Source: JACVRW01 sp963764665 (lineage in GTDB: Bacteria; Actinomycetota; Thermoleophilia; Solirubrobacterales; Thermoleophilaceae). Taken from it: DNA of 64,000 nucleotides. The position numbers and the translations under genes were made by a program. The notes below the pieces were generated by a model. That model saw only the letters and a program-made list of their open reading frames with translations, did no database searches and had not been told where the DNA came from. Of the stretch, positions 15,964 to 23,656 are shown in pieces (within the stretch, counting starts at the first letter, position 1; every line of letters begins with the position of its first letter). The stretch spans positions 62,001 through 126,000 of the forward strand of contig CAVXTL010000002.1 of assembly GCA_963764665.1 (NCBI GenBank). Direction: 5' to 3'.

Positions 15964-17180
15964 GCGCTTTCCCGGAAGATGTCGACCGCCTGTTCCGGCG
16001 CGAGTCGGGGCGGGCGGTCGCAACCCTCATCCGCGTGCTCGGTGACTTCGATCTCGCCGAGGAAGCGGTTCAGGACGCATTCGTGGTCGCGCTGGAGCGC
16101 TGGCCGCGCGACGGCGCGCCGGACAACCCCGCCGCTTGGATCATCCGCACCGCGCGCAACCGCGCGATCGACGTCCTGAGGCGCAGCAAGACCCATGACC
16201 GCAAGCTCGAGGAGCTCGTGGCGCTCGACCGTGGAGGCGGCGAGGAGGACGACGAGGACATGAGCTCGATACCGGACGACCGCCTGCGGCTGTTCTTCAC
16301 CTGCTGCCACCCCGCGCTCGCGCCCGAGGCCCAGGTGGCGCTCACGCTGCGGACGCTGGGCGGTCTGTCCACCCCCGAGGTGGCGAGGGCGTTCCTGGTG
16401 GCCGAGAGCACGATGGCGCAGCGGCTGGTGCGGGCCAAGCGCAAGATCCGCGGGGCGGGGATCCCCTACGCCGTGCCGGCCGACTCGGACCTGCCCGACC
16501 GCCTGCGCTCGGTGCTCGCCGCGCTCTACCTGATCTTCAACGAGGGGTACCTGGCCACGAGCGCCGACAAGCTGGTGCGGCGCGAGCTGTGCGACGAGGC
16601 CATCCGCCTGGCCCGGGTGCTCGCCCAGCTCATGCCCGACGAGCCCGAGGCGGCCGGGGTGCTGGCGCTGATGCTCCTTCACCACTCGCGCCGCGACGCG
16701 CGCGTGGACGCGCACGGGCAGCTGGTGCTTCTGGAGGACCAGGACCGCGCGCTGTGGCACCACGAGGAGATCCGTGAGGGCTCGGCGCTGGCCGCCCGCG
16801 CCGGGGTGGCGGGCCCCTACTCGCTCCAGGCGCAGATCGCCGCGGAGAACTCGTCCGCCACACCCGACTGGGCGCGGGTGGCGTCCCTGTACGAGCAGCT
16901 CACGGAGCTGTGGCCGGGACCCGTGGTGCGGCTCAACCACGCTGCGGCGGTGGCGTTCGCGGAGGGCCCCGAGCGCGGCCTGGCACTGGTGGACGAGCTC
17001 GAGCGCGACGGGCGCCTCGACGACTACCACCTCCTGCACGCCGCCCGCGCGGACCTGCTGCGCCGGCTCGGCCGTGCCGAGGAGTCCGCCCTGGCGTACC
17101 GGCGCGCGCTCGAGCTGACGGCCAACCCGCTGGAGCGCGCCTTCTTGGAGCGCCGCCTGAAGGAGCTCGCTAGCGCCTGA
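15960..17180 (+). CDS. ECF RNA polymerase sigma factor, ECF42 type (C-terminal helical extension)
   Basis: About 406 residues. Sigma region 2 runs from EDVDRLFRRESGRAVATLIR to RTARNRAIDVLRRSK, and region 4 contains TLGGLSTPEVARAFLVAEST, a helix-turn-helix. A long C-terminal helical/TPR-like extension follows, containing LIFNEGYLATS and LQAQIAAENS. This extension and the two adjacent DGPF genes are the hallmark of ECF42, where the extension rather than an anti-sigma factor is needed for activity. No ATG, GTG or TTG exists in frame near the conserved N-terminus; the given start is the GTA at 15960, where homology begins. Either a non-canonical start or a base error is likely. Confidence 0.8.
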   Translation, partial: VGAFPEDVDRLFRRESGRAVATLIRVLGDFDLAEEAVQDAFVVALERWPRDGAPDNPAAWIIRTARNRAIDVLRRSKTHDRKLEELVALDRGGGEEDDEDMSSIPDDRLRLFFTCCHPALAPEAQVALTLRTLGGLSTPEVARAFLVAESTMAQRLVRAKRKIRGAGIPYAVPADSDLPDRLRSVLAALYLIFNEGYLATSADKLVRRELCDEAIRLARVLAQLMPDEPEAAGVLALMLLHHSRRDARVDAHGQLVLLEDQDRALWHHEEIREGSALAARAGVAGPYSLQAQIAAENSSATPDWARVASLYEQLTELWPGPVVRLNHAAAVAFAEGPERGLALVDELERDGRLDDYHLLHAARADLLRRLGRAEESALAYRRALELTANPLERAFLERRLKELASA

Positions 17181-18708
17181 CAGCCACGCGTCGCCGTACC
17201 AGCTTGGAGCGGTTGCCCGCGGCGTCGCGGGCTCTCAGGCCCACCCGGACCACCGGGCGCCGGTCGTTCCGGAACGCCTTCCGAAGCGCGCGCCGCGCGC
17301 GCCTCGTGAGCGTGGCCTTCATGCGCACCCTCTTGCCCGCGCCCGCCGGCCGCGTTTGCGGCTTCAGCCGGTAGGAGCGCTCGCCGATGCGCAGAGTCGC
17401 GCCTATCGCCAGCGCGCTCGCCTCGCTGGAGCGGCCATAGGCCACCGCGCCGCCCAGGCGCAGCAGCCGCTGCTTGGCAGGGAACCGGGTGCGGAGGCGC
17501 GGAGCGGTCGCGTCGCGATCCGGAGGCAGCTGCCCGCCGGCGGCGCCAGGGTCGATGCGCAGCAGCTTGCCTAGCAGCGTGCCCAGGTTCTGCCCGTTGT
17601 CGTGGCTGTCGTTGCCGCCGCCTCCGTCACCGGTCGCGGCGTAGAGGTAGCCGTCGGGACCGAACTGGAGCTGCCCGCCGTTGTGGTTGTCCTCGGAGGA
17701 GTGCTCGATCGTCAGCACCAGCCTGCGCGTGGCCGGGTCCGCCCGGTCCGCGTTGCTCGAGCGCCGGTACTCCTCGATGTGGATGTCACCGCCCGCGCCC
17801 GTGAAGTACACGTAGAACTTGCCGGCGGTGGCGTAGTCCGGCGCGAACGCCATCGACAGAAGGCCGCGCTCGCCGCCGCTGAGCACGAGGCCCGAGATGT
17901 CGAGGAAGGGGGTGGCCACGGGCGTGCCGCCGCGGACGAGGCTGATCACGCCGGCCTGCTGGGTCACGAACAGCCGGCTCGCGTCGGCGGGAGGCGAGGT
18001 CACGTAGGTGGGGAGCGTGTAGCCGCCGGCCACGGTCGTCCGCGCCAGCGTCCCCGCGGTGCTGCCGGCCGTCAGCCGGTACAGGTTGCCCTCGCTCTGG
18101 TCGACCGCGTACAGGCGCCCCGAGGCGTCCTGGCCGAACGACCCGAGCTGGCCGGACGGCAGGGTCAGGCCCGTGGTGCGATCGTCCGGGACCGCGAGAT
18201 CGAGGGCGAGCGAGCGCACCTCGGCGTCGTAGTAGTCCGCGTAGAGGTAGCGCCCGACCAGCCCCGTGAGCGCCGGGTCGCGAACCACGTAGCCGCCGAT
18301 CACCGCGGCGCCGCCCACGGTCGAGTAGTCGGCCAGCGGCGCGATCACCCCGGTAACGGGGCAGCGCGGGCCGCCCGGGCCGGCGATCTTCCCCTCGAAG
18401 CAGGGCCAGCCGAAGTTCGCTCCGCGGGCGGCGGCGAGGGTGGCCCAGTCCAGCTCCTCGCGGGCTCCCTGGCCCACGTCGCCGATGAGCAGGGCGCCGT
18501 TTGCGCGGTCGAACGAGAAGCGGTACGGGTTGCGCAGGCCGTAGGAGAAGATCTCGGCACGGGCGCCCGCGCGTCCCACGAACGGGTTGTCGGGCGGGAT
18601 CAGATAGCTGGTGCCCGCCTGCGCCGCCGCCGTGGCGGGGACGAGCAGTCCCAGCGCCACCGCGAGGGCGGCGGCCCTAGCCGCGAAGCTGGTCGACCGT
18701 GCACTCAC
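17170..18708 (-). CDS. Secreted glucose/sorbosone-dehydrogenase-like beta-propeller, circularly permuted
   Basis: 512 residues. A signal peptide (1-30, ending ATAAAQA) is followed by what is normally the second half of the propeller: NPFVGRAGARAEIFSYGLRN (41-60), IGDVGQGAREELDW and ANFGWPCFEG (97-106). Then, from about residue 225, comes what is normally the first half: LPTYVTSPPADASRLFVTQQ, GGERGLLSMAFAPDY, HNGGQLQFGPDGYLYAATGD and LGKLLRIDP (381-387). A basic Ig-like C-terminal domain follows (about 410-512). All blades seem present but in rotated order. The family binds PQQ and oxidises sugars. The GTG lies inside the 3' end of the upstream ligase gene (32-base overlap). Confidence 0.82.
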   Translation of the reverse strand: MSARSTSFAARAAALAVALGLLVPATAAAQAGTSYLIPPDNPFVGRAGARAEIFSYGLRNPYRFSFDRANGALLIGDVGQGAREELDWATLAAARGANFGWPCFEGKIAGPGGPRCPVTGVIAPLADYSTVGGAAVIGGYVVRDPALTGLVGRYLYADYYDAEVRSLALDLAVPDDRTTGLTLPSGQLGSFGQDASGRLYAVDQSEGNLYRLTAGSTAGTLARTTVAGGYTLPTYVTSPPADASRLFVTQQAGVISLVRGGTPVATPFLDISGLVLSGGERGLLSMAFAPDYATAGKFYVYFTGAGGDIHIEEYRRSSNADRADPATRRLVLTIEHSSEDNHNGGQLQFGPDGYLYAATGDGGGGNDSHDNGQNLGTLLGKLLRIDPGAAGGQLPPDRDATAPRLRTRFPAKQRLLRLGGAVAYGRSSEASALAIGATLRIGERSYRLKPQTRPAGAGKRVRMKATLTRRARRALRKAFRNDRRPVVRVGLRARDAAGNRSKLVRRRVAVRR

Positions 18709-19636
18709 TCGGATCCTTATCGGTGCGCCAGCGCAGAAACTTGGCTCCGTGCCGGATCCGTTGCCCTGTGATGTGGTCGAAGGCGATCTCGCAGACGAGC
18801 TCCGGGCGAAGGCCCTCCCACACGAGATCCTCGTCGGACTTCCAGCGGCTCGGGCCGCCGGAGCCGCGCTCGCCCGTGCGGTAGGGCTCGAGCAGCTCGA
18901 GGATCTCGCGCTTCTGGCTTGCCTTGAACCCGGAGGTGTGGCCCACCACGCGCAGCTCGCGCTCGTCGTCGTAGAGACCGAGGATGAGCGAGCCCACCGT
19001 GCCCTCCTCCTTGCCCAGCCGGAACGCGAACACCACCACGTCGGCGGTGCGCACGCGCTTGATCTTGACCATCCCGGTGCGCTCGCCGGGCCGGTACGAC
19101 GCCTCGCCCTCCTTGGCCACCACGCCCTCCGACAGGCCGGTGAGCCACTGGCCGGCGTCCTCGCGGCTCGCGGTCACCGGCGTGAGCTGCACCGGGTCCG
19201 CCACCACGGCCACCAGGCGCTCGCGGCGCTCGTCGTAGGGGAGGTCCAGCAGGAGCTCGTCGCCCTCCGCCAGGAGATCGAAGGCCACCAGCGAGGCGGG
19301 CGTCTCGGCGGCCAGCCGCTCCACCCGCGACGCCGCCGGATGGATCCGCTGGGACAGCAGGTCGAACTCCTGCACCCCGTCCACCTCGATCACCATCTCG
19401 CCGTCCAGCACCAGCCGCCGGCCGGGAAGCGCGCGCACCTGCTCCTCGATCTCCGGGAAGTAGCGGTTCATCGGCTTGCCGTTGCGGCTCTGCAGATGAA
19501 CGTCGTCGCCGTCCCGGAACACGATCGTGCGAAAGCCGTCCCACTTCGGCTCGTAGCGCCAGCCGTCGCCCTCGGGGAGGTCGGCCTTGGAGCGTGCGAG
19601 CTGCGGCTTGAGCGGCGGCGAGAGGGGGAGGGCCAC
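18677..19636 (-). CDS. ATP-dependent DNA ligase
   Basis: 319 residues. The adenylated lysine is in motif I, EPKWDGFR (K31). Motif III-like LVLDGEMV, motif IV SEGVVAKEG and motif V TGMVKIKR are visible, followed by an OB-fold with ILGLYDD. There is no polymerase or nuclease domain, so it resembles LigC or the isolated ligase module of LigD, used in repair and end joining; no Ku gene is in view. GTG 19636 lies seven bases after TACGGT (leaderless). Divergent from the DtxR-type regulator gene across 41 bases. Confidence 0.9.
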   Translation of the reverse strand: MALPLSPPLKPQLARSKADLPEGDGWRYEPKWDGFRTIVFRDGDDVHLQSRNGKPMNRYFPEIEEQVRALPGRRLVLDGEMVIEVDGVQEFDLLSQRIHPAASRVERLAAETPASLVAFDLLAEGDELLLDLPYDERRERLVAVVADPVQLTPVTASREDAGQWLTGLSEGVVAKEGEASYRPGERTGMVKIKRVRTADVVVFAFRLGKEEGTVGSLILGLYDDERELRVVGHTSGFKASQKREILELLEPYRTGERGSGGPSRWKSDEDLVWEGLRPELVCEIAFDHITGQRIRHGAKFLRWRTDKDPSECTVDQLRG

Positions 19637-19643
19637 GCTCAGA

Positions 19644-19670
19644 ACCGTACTCAGGTACGGGCGGTAGGAT
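19644..19670. promoter_or_regulatory. Divergent promoters with palindrome between ligase and dtxR-type gene
   Basis: Leftward -10 TACGGT (19649-19644) is seven bases before the ligase GTG. Rightward -10 TAGGAT (19665-19670) is seven bases before the regulator ATG. A perfect palindrome, CCGTACTCAGGTACGG, lies at 19645-19660, covering the leftward -10 and the spacer of the rightward promoter. This is the placement of a repressor operator; the regulator encoded at 19678 is the natural candidate. Confidence 0.5.
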
Positions 19671-19677
19671 CCTTGAG

Positions 19678-20388
19678 ATGTCTCAGGAACAGGCCACAGT
19701 CGCCGAGGAGGAGTACCTCCAGATCATGTACTGGCTCCAGGAGGCCGGCTTGCCGATCACCGGAGCCAACATCGCGCGAGCCATGCAGGTGTCCGCGCCC
19801 ACCGTGCACGAGATGATCGGCCGCCTGGAGACCGACGGGTACGTCACGCGCGACCCGGACAAGTCGCTCGAGTTCACCGAGACCGGCATGGAGCACGCCG
19901 CCCAGATCGTTCGCCGGCACCGGCTGATCGAGCGCTTCCTCACCGACGTGTTCGACATTCCCTGGGATCAGGTCCACGAGGAGGCCGAGCGCCTCGAGCA
20001 CTGGATGTCACCAGTAGTCGAGGAGCGCATGCTGCGTGCGATTGGCGACGCCAAGACCTGCCCGCACGGCCATCCGATCTTCGAGGGCGCCCGCGAGATG
20101 GGTGTGCCGCTCGCCGACGTGGAGGAGGGCGCCAAGGTGCGCGTGCTCCGCTTCGAGAACGAGGCCGAGGACCTGCTCCACTATCTGATGGACAGCGGCC
20201 TCCAGCCAGGTCTGGAGGGCACCCTCGCCCACTCCGGCGACGAGGTGGCCATCGAGGTGGACGGCGGGCGCATGGCGATCACGCGCAGCGTCGCGGAGAC
20301 GGTGTCGGTGGTCGCAGACCCGTCGCCCCCGGCCCGCGTGGCCCTGCCGGACCAGCTCGTGCTCGGGCGCGAGCGCTACGGCCGCTGA
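19678..20388 (+). CDS. DtxR/MntR-family metal-dependent transcriptional regulator
   Basis: 236 residues, three domains as in full-length DtxR/IdeR. The N-terminal winged helix has VSAPTVHEMIGRLETDGYV (about 40-58). The dimerisation and metal region contains RHRLIERFLTDVFDIPWDQ, HEEAERLEHWMS and CPHGHPIF, the classical ligand segments. The C-terminal SH3-like domain is about 150-225. It senses Fe(II) or Mn(II). The presence of CPHGHPI with upstream E and H residues favours iron-type regulation, but iron and manganese cannot be separated by eye. Leaderless start; the palindrome just upstream suggests autoregulation. Confidence 0.92.
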   Translation: MSQEQATVAEEEYLQIMYWLQEAGLPITGANIARAMQVSAPTVHEMIGRLETDGYVTRDPDKSLEFTETGMEHAAQIVRRHRLIERFLTDVFDIPWDQVHEEAERLEHWMSPVVEERMLRAIGDAKTCPHGHPIFEGAREMGVPLADVEEGAKVRVLRFENEAEDLLHYLMDSGLQPGLEGTLAHSGDEVAIEVDGGRMAITRSVAETVSVVADPSPPARVALPDQLVLGRERYGR

Positions 20389-20466
20389 CCTTGCTCTAGG
20401 CCTCGGGCCGTGTTAGGTTCGCGCCGTCGCCGAAGCCGGGCCATGGGCTCGAACAAGGAGGTCCCC

Positions 20467-22500
20467 GTGAGTACGCGCGCAGTGTGGCTGACCGCAGCGG
20501 TCGCCGCCGTCATGCTGGCCCTGCCCGCGTTCGCGCTGGCCCATCTCGAGCGGCCCTCGTACTGGCCCGACCCGGGCCCCGACTTCACGGTCAAGCCGCC
20601 GGCCGGCGGCGAGGTGCCCACACCGCGTTCGCTCAAGTCGGCGGTGCGGCGCGGCGGACGGGGCGACGTGCTGGTCGTCTGCCAGGGCAGGAAGGGGTGG
20701 AAGTCGCTGCAATATCTGCGCGAGTCGGTGAGCGACGCCCGGAAGAAGGGGTATCGCCTCCGCCCGAGCCAGCCCAAGATCAAGCTCTCGAGGCACGAGG
20801 CGCACTCGCTCCTCGACATCAACGCCGCGCTGGCACGCAAGTGTCACTACGACTCCGTCCAGCGGGCGGTCAGGGATGCGGGCAACAACGACCGAATCCT
20901 GATCCTGCCCGGTCGCTACACCGAACCGGAGTCCCGCAGCGCCCCCTTGAACGACCCGGTCTGCAACCCCAGCCTGCTCCAGGAAGACGCCAGCGGGGAT
21001 CTCACCCCGAGCTACGAGTACCAGGTCACGTGCCCCAACGACCAGAACCTCATCCATGTGCAGGGGCGTGCGGTGGCAGGCGATCCGGTGGCGCCGCCGC
21101 TCTCGGATCGCCGTGGGATCCCGGCCCAGGAGCTCGGCGCATGCGTGCGCTGCAATCTGCAGATCGAGGGAACCGGCCCGAAGCCGGAGGACGTGATCAT
21201 GGATGCGGGCACGGACTATGAGGGCAAGGGGCCGGCGGCGAAGCCCGGCGGGTACGCCAAGCACGTCGTCCTGCGAGTGGACCGCGCTGACGGCTTCGTC
21301 GGGCGGAACTTCCTCGTACGAGGAGCCCAGGAGCACGCCTTCTACAACGAGGAGGTCGACGGCGTCCTGCTCGACCGCGTGAAGTTCTACTGGGGTGCCG
21401 ACTACGGCCACCTGTCCTTCACCTCGGATCACAACCTCATCATGAACTGCGAGGGACTCGGCTCGGGCGACGCGGTCGTGTATCCGGGTGCCGCTCCAGA
21501 GACCGGCTCACAGGCGACCGACTTCTATCCGGACGCGCCCCGTCCCAACACGATCGTCACGAAGTGCGACCTGCACGGCTCCGCCCTGGGCTACTCAGGC
21601 TCGATGGGCAACGCGGTCCGCATCACCAACAACCACATCTACGGCAACTCCACGGGGATCTCGAGCGACACCCTGTCGGCCGCCGGCCATCCCGGCTTCC
21701 CGGCCGACAGCTCGGAGATCGACCACAACTACATCTACGGGAACAACCTCGACCTCTACAGGGACGACGCGCCGGTCGACCCGCTGGTGGGAGTGCCGAT
21801 CGGGACCGGGATCCTCTACGCGGGCATGAACGACGCCCGCGTGCACGACAACTGGATCTTCGACAACTGGCGCGACGGCGCGATGCTGTTCGCCGTTCCG
21901 GACGTGGCCACCAGCGGCGGCGGCGCCGAGGGCGACATCTTCCCCGGCGTGTCCTGCCCGGGCGCGCCCGCAAACGGGCTCTCGACCTCGTGCGGCAACC
22001 AGTTCTTCCGCAACCGCGTAGGCAGGGCGCCGAAGGGCTTCCGCTACCCGGACGCGATCGACCTGTTCGGCAACGTGTACGCCCACGACGACGCGAGGCC
22101 GGCAAAGCCCAATGGCAACGACTTCTGGTGGGGCGAGTTCTTCGCGCAGAACACCGGGAACTGCTGGTACGGGAACACGGGCTGGGACGGCACCGCGGCC
22201 ACGGTCACCGGTCCGGGCCAGGCGGGACGCCTTCCGGGGAATCCGCCCCAGGTCCTGCCTTCGGACTGCGCCACCAGCGTCGGCAGCAACGACATCGCCA
22301 AGATCGTCTACATGCTCGACTGCGCGAACGGTCCCGATGAGGACACCGGGCCGACGGACTGCGACTGGTGGAGCCTGCCGCCCAAGCCCGGCACGACTAC
22401 TGCGCACGGCTCGCTTCTGAGCGGGGCCGGCGCGGCGCGGTTCGAGGAGTCGCGCACGGCCGATGCCCTGAGGAAACGGGTCGCCGAGCTGTATCCGTGA
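20467..22500 (+). CDS. Secreted right-handed beta-helix protein
   Basis: 677 residues from GTG 20467, which has a perfect AAGGAGG site. The signal peptide (about 1-25) ends in ALPAFALA. The central part (about 270-500) shows repeating short strands with stacked Asn, Gly and Ile (NAVRITNNHIYGNSTGISSD, IDHNYIYGNN, ARVHDNWIFDN), the mark of a parallel beta-helix/PbH1 fold as in polysaccharide lyases. Several cysteine pairs fit an exported protein. No lyase active site could be identified; substrate unknown. It is coupled by a GTGA overlap to a small lipoprotein gene. Confidence 0.82.
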   Translation: MSTRAVWLTAAVAAVMLALPAFALAHLERPSYWPDPGPDFTVKPPAGGEVPTPRSLKSAVRRGGRGDVLVVCQGRKGWKSLQYLRESVSDARKKGYRLRPSQPKIKLSRHEAHSLLDINAALARKCHYDSVQRAVRDAGNNDRILILPGRYTEPESRSAPLNDPVCNPSLLQEDASGDLTPSYEYQVTCPNDQNLIHVQGRAVAGDPVAPPLSDRRGIPAQELGACVRCNLQIEGTGPKPEDVIMDAGTDYEGKGPAAKPGGYAKHVVLRVDRADGFVGRNFLVRGAQEHAFYNEEVDGVLLDRVKFYWGADYGHLSFTSDHNLIMNCEGLGSGDAVVYPGAAPETGSQATDFYPDAPRPNTIVTKCDLHGSALGYSGSMGNAVRITNNHIYGNSTGISSDTLSAAGHPGFPADSSEIDHNYIYGNNLDLYRDDAPVDPLVGVPIGTGILYAGMNDARVHDNWIFDNWRDGAMLFAVPDVATSGGGAEGDIFPGVSCPGAPANGLSTSCGNQFFRNRVGRAPKGFRYPDAIDLFGNVYAHDDARPAKPNGNDFWWGEFFAQNTGNCWYGNTGWDGTAATVTGPGQAGRLPGNPPQVLPSDCATSVGSNDIAKIVYMLDCANGPDEDTGPTDCDWWSLPPKPGTTTAHGSLLSGAGAARFEESRTADALRKRVAELYP

Positions 22501-22913
22501 CGCGCTTGGGTCGCGGCGGGTGGGTCGTGCTCGCGCTCCTCGCCGCCGGGATCGCGCTGCCGGCGTGCGGAGCGGACGACGACGGTGCAGGCGCCAAGAA
22601 GGGCGAGCCGGTCGACATACAGGGCGTCGGTCTCATGACTGGAAACTCCACGGCCCAGTTCGCCAACTGCCGGGACTGGCGTCAGGGATCGGTGGAGCAG
22701 CGCTACGCGACGATCGAGGACATCCGCGGGCAGCTCACCCCACAGAGCTCCCGAACCGCCGCGTCCGACTTCTCCGATGAGGCGGCATACCGGGTCTTCC
22801 AGCACGCGTGCGCTGCCGACTTCTCGGACAAGCTCCGGCTCTACAAGCTCTACGCCCACGCCCAGGCGTTCGCAGCAATCACCAAGCGCACCGGTGAGGA
22901 CTCGGTGCCCTAG
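22497..22913 (+). CDS. Small lipoprotein coupled to the beta-helix gene
   Basis: 138 residues. The signal ends in LPACGADDDG, a lipobox with Cys at about residue 22. The mature part contains FANCRDWRQGS and FQHACAADF, two further cysteines likely forming a disulfide. Family not recognised. Its GTG overlaps the stop of the beta-helix gene by four bases, so the pair is probably co-translated, and the lipoprotein may tether or chaperone the secreted helix protein; this is inference. Confidence 0.72.
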   Translation: MTRLGRGGWVVLALLAAGIALPACGADDDGAGAKKGEPVDIQGVGLMTGNSTAQFANCRDWRQGSVEQRYATIEDIRGQLTPQSSRTAASDFSDEAAYRVFQHACAADFSDKLRLYKLYAHAQAFAAITKRTGEDSVP

Positions 22914-22918
22914 CGGGA

Positions 22919-23656
22919 CTATTCGAGCGCCGCCCGCCGCCGCGAGCGCAGGTCGTAGTAGAGGAGCGTCGAGAAGAGCGCCACGAACGGCGCGGTGATC
23001 GTCTCGGTGGCCATCGTGCCGACCAGCGACCAGACCGCGCGGTCCGAGTCGTCTGCCAGCGCGTCGAACGGCGCCACGAGCAGCAGGGCCGGCAGGATCG
23101 CGGCCAGGTTGGCCATCACGATGAGCCCGAACGTCCGCCACCACGAGCCTCGCACGAGCTCGCCGGAGCGATCGAGCGCGACCGTGCCCCGGGCCCCGTC
23201 GATCACGACGGTCTGGGGGACGAAGTACCAGCGCACCGCCAGGTAGATGCCCGGCAGCACGAGCAGCACCAGGCCGATCGCGACGCCGATCCCCATGAGC
23301 ACGACGGCGAAGAAGATCGGCGCGAACGCCTCGAGGCCCGTCAGGAACGCCGCGCCAACGCGCGGCCGCTCTCCGGACGCCAGGTCGTTGAGGGCGTGGA
23401 TGCAGATCGCCGTGATCAGCGGCGCCACCACGAGGAAGCTCACGAGGGTCGGGATCACCGTCTCCACGGGCGAGGGCGACGAGTCGTACCCGCTCGTCAG
23501 CTCCTCCATCCCCACGCCGTCCACCACCAGGTGCACCGGCACCACTACTGCGGCCGACAGCGGCAGGAAGGCTCGTGCGTTGCGGAAGTAGACGCCCAGC
23601 GAGTCGGCGAAGAGGGCGGAGACGTCGCGCGGGCGCGCGAGCTCCAGCCCGGTCAC
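22919..23656 (-). CDS. Multi-pass membrane protein of unknown function
   Basis: 245 residues from GTG 23656. Six hydrophobic segments in three close pairs (about 28-48, 72-92, 110-140, 185-205 and 215-232), with an RYFVPQ-like motif (VRWYFVPQTVVIDGARG), typical of the loose family of actinobacterial membrane proteins related to the glycerophosphodiester phosphodiesterase membrane domain. No catalytic motif. The GTG overlaps the aminotransferase stop (GTGA). Convergent with the small lipoprotein. Confidence 0.72.
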   Translation of the reverse strand: MTGLELARPRDVSALFADSLGVYFRNARAFLPLSAAVVVPVHLVVDGVGMEELTSGYDSSPSPVETVIPTLVSFLVVAPLITAICIHALNDLASGERPRVGAAFLTGLEAFAPIFFAVVLMGIGVAIGLVLLVLPGIYLAVRWYFVPQTVVIDGARGTVALDRSGELVRGSWWRTFGLIVMANLAAILPALLLVAPFDALADDSDRAVWSLVGTMATETITAPFVALFSTLLYYDLRSRRRAALE

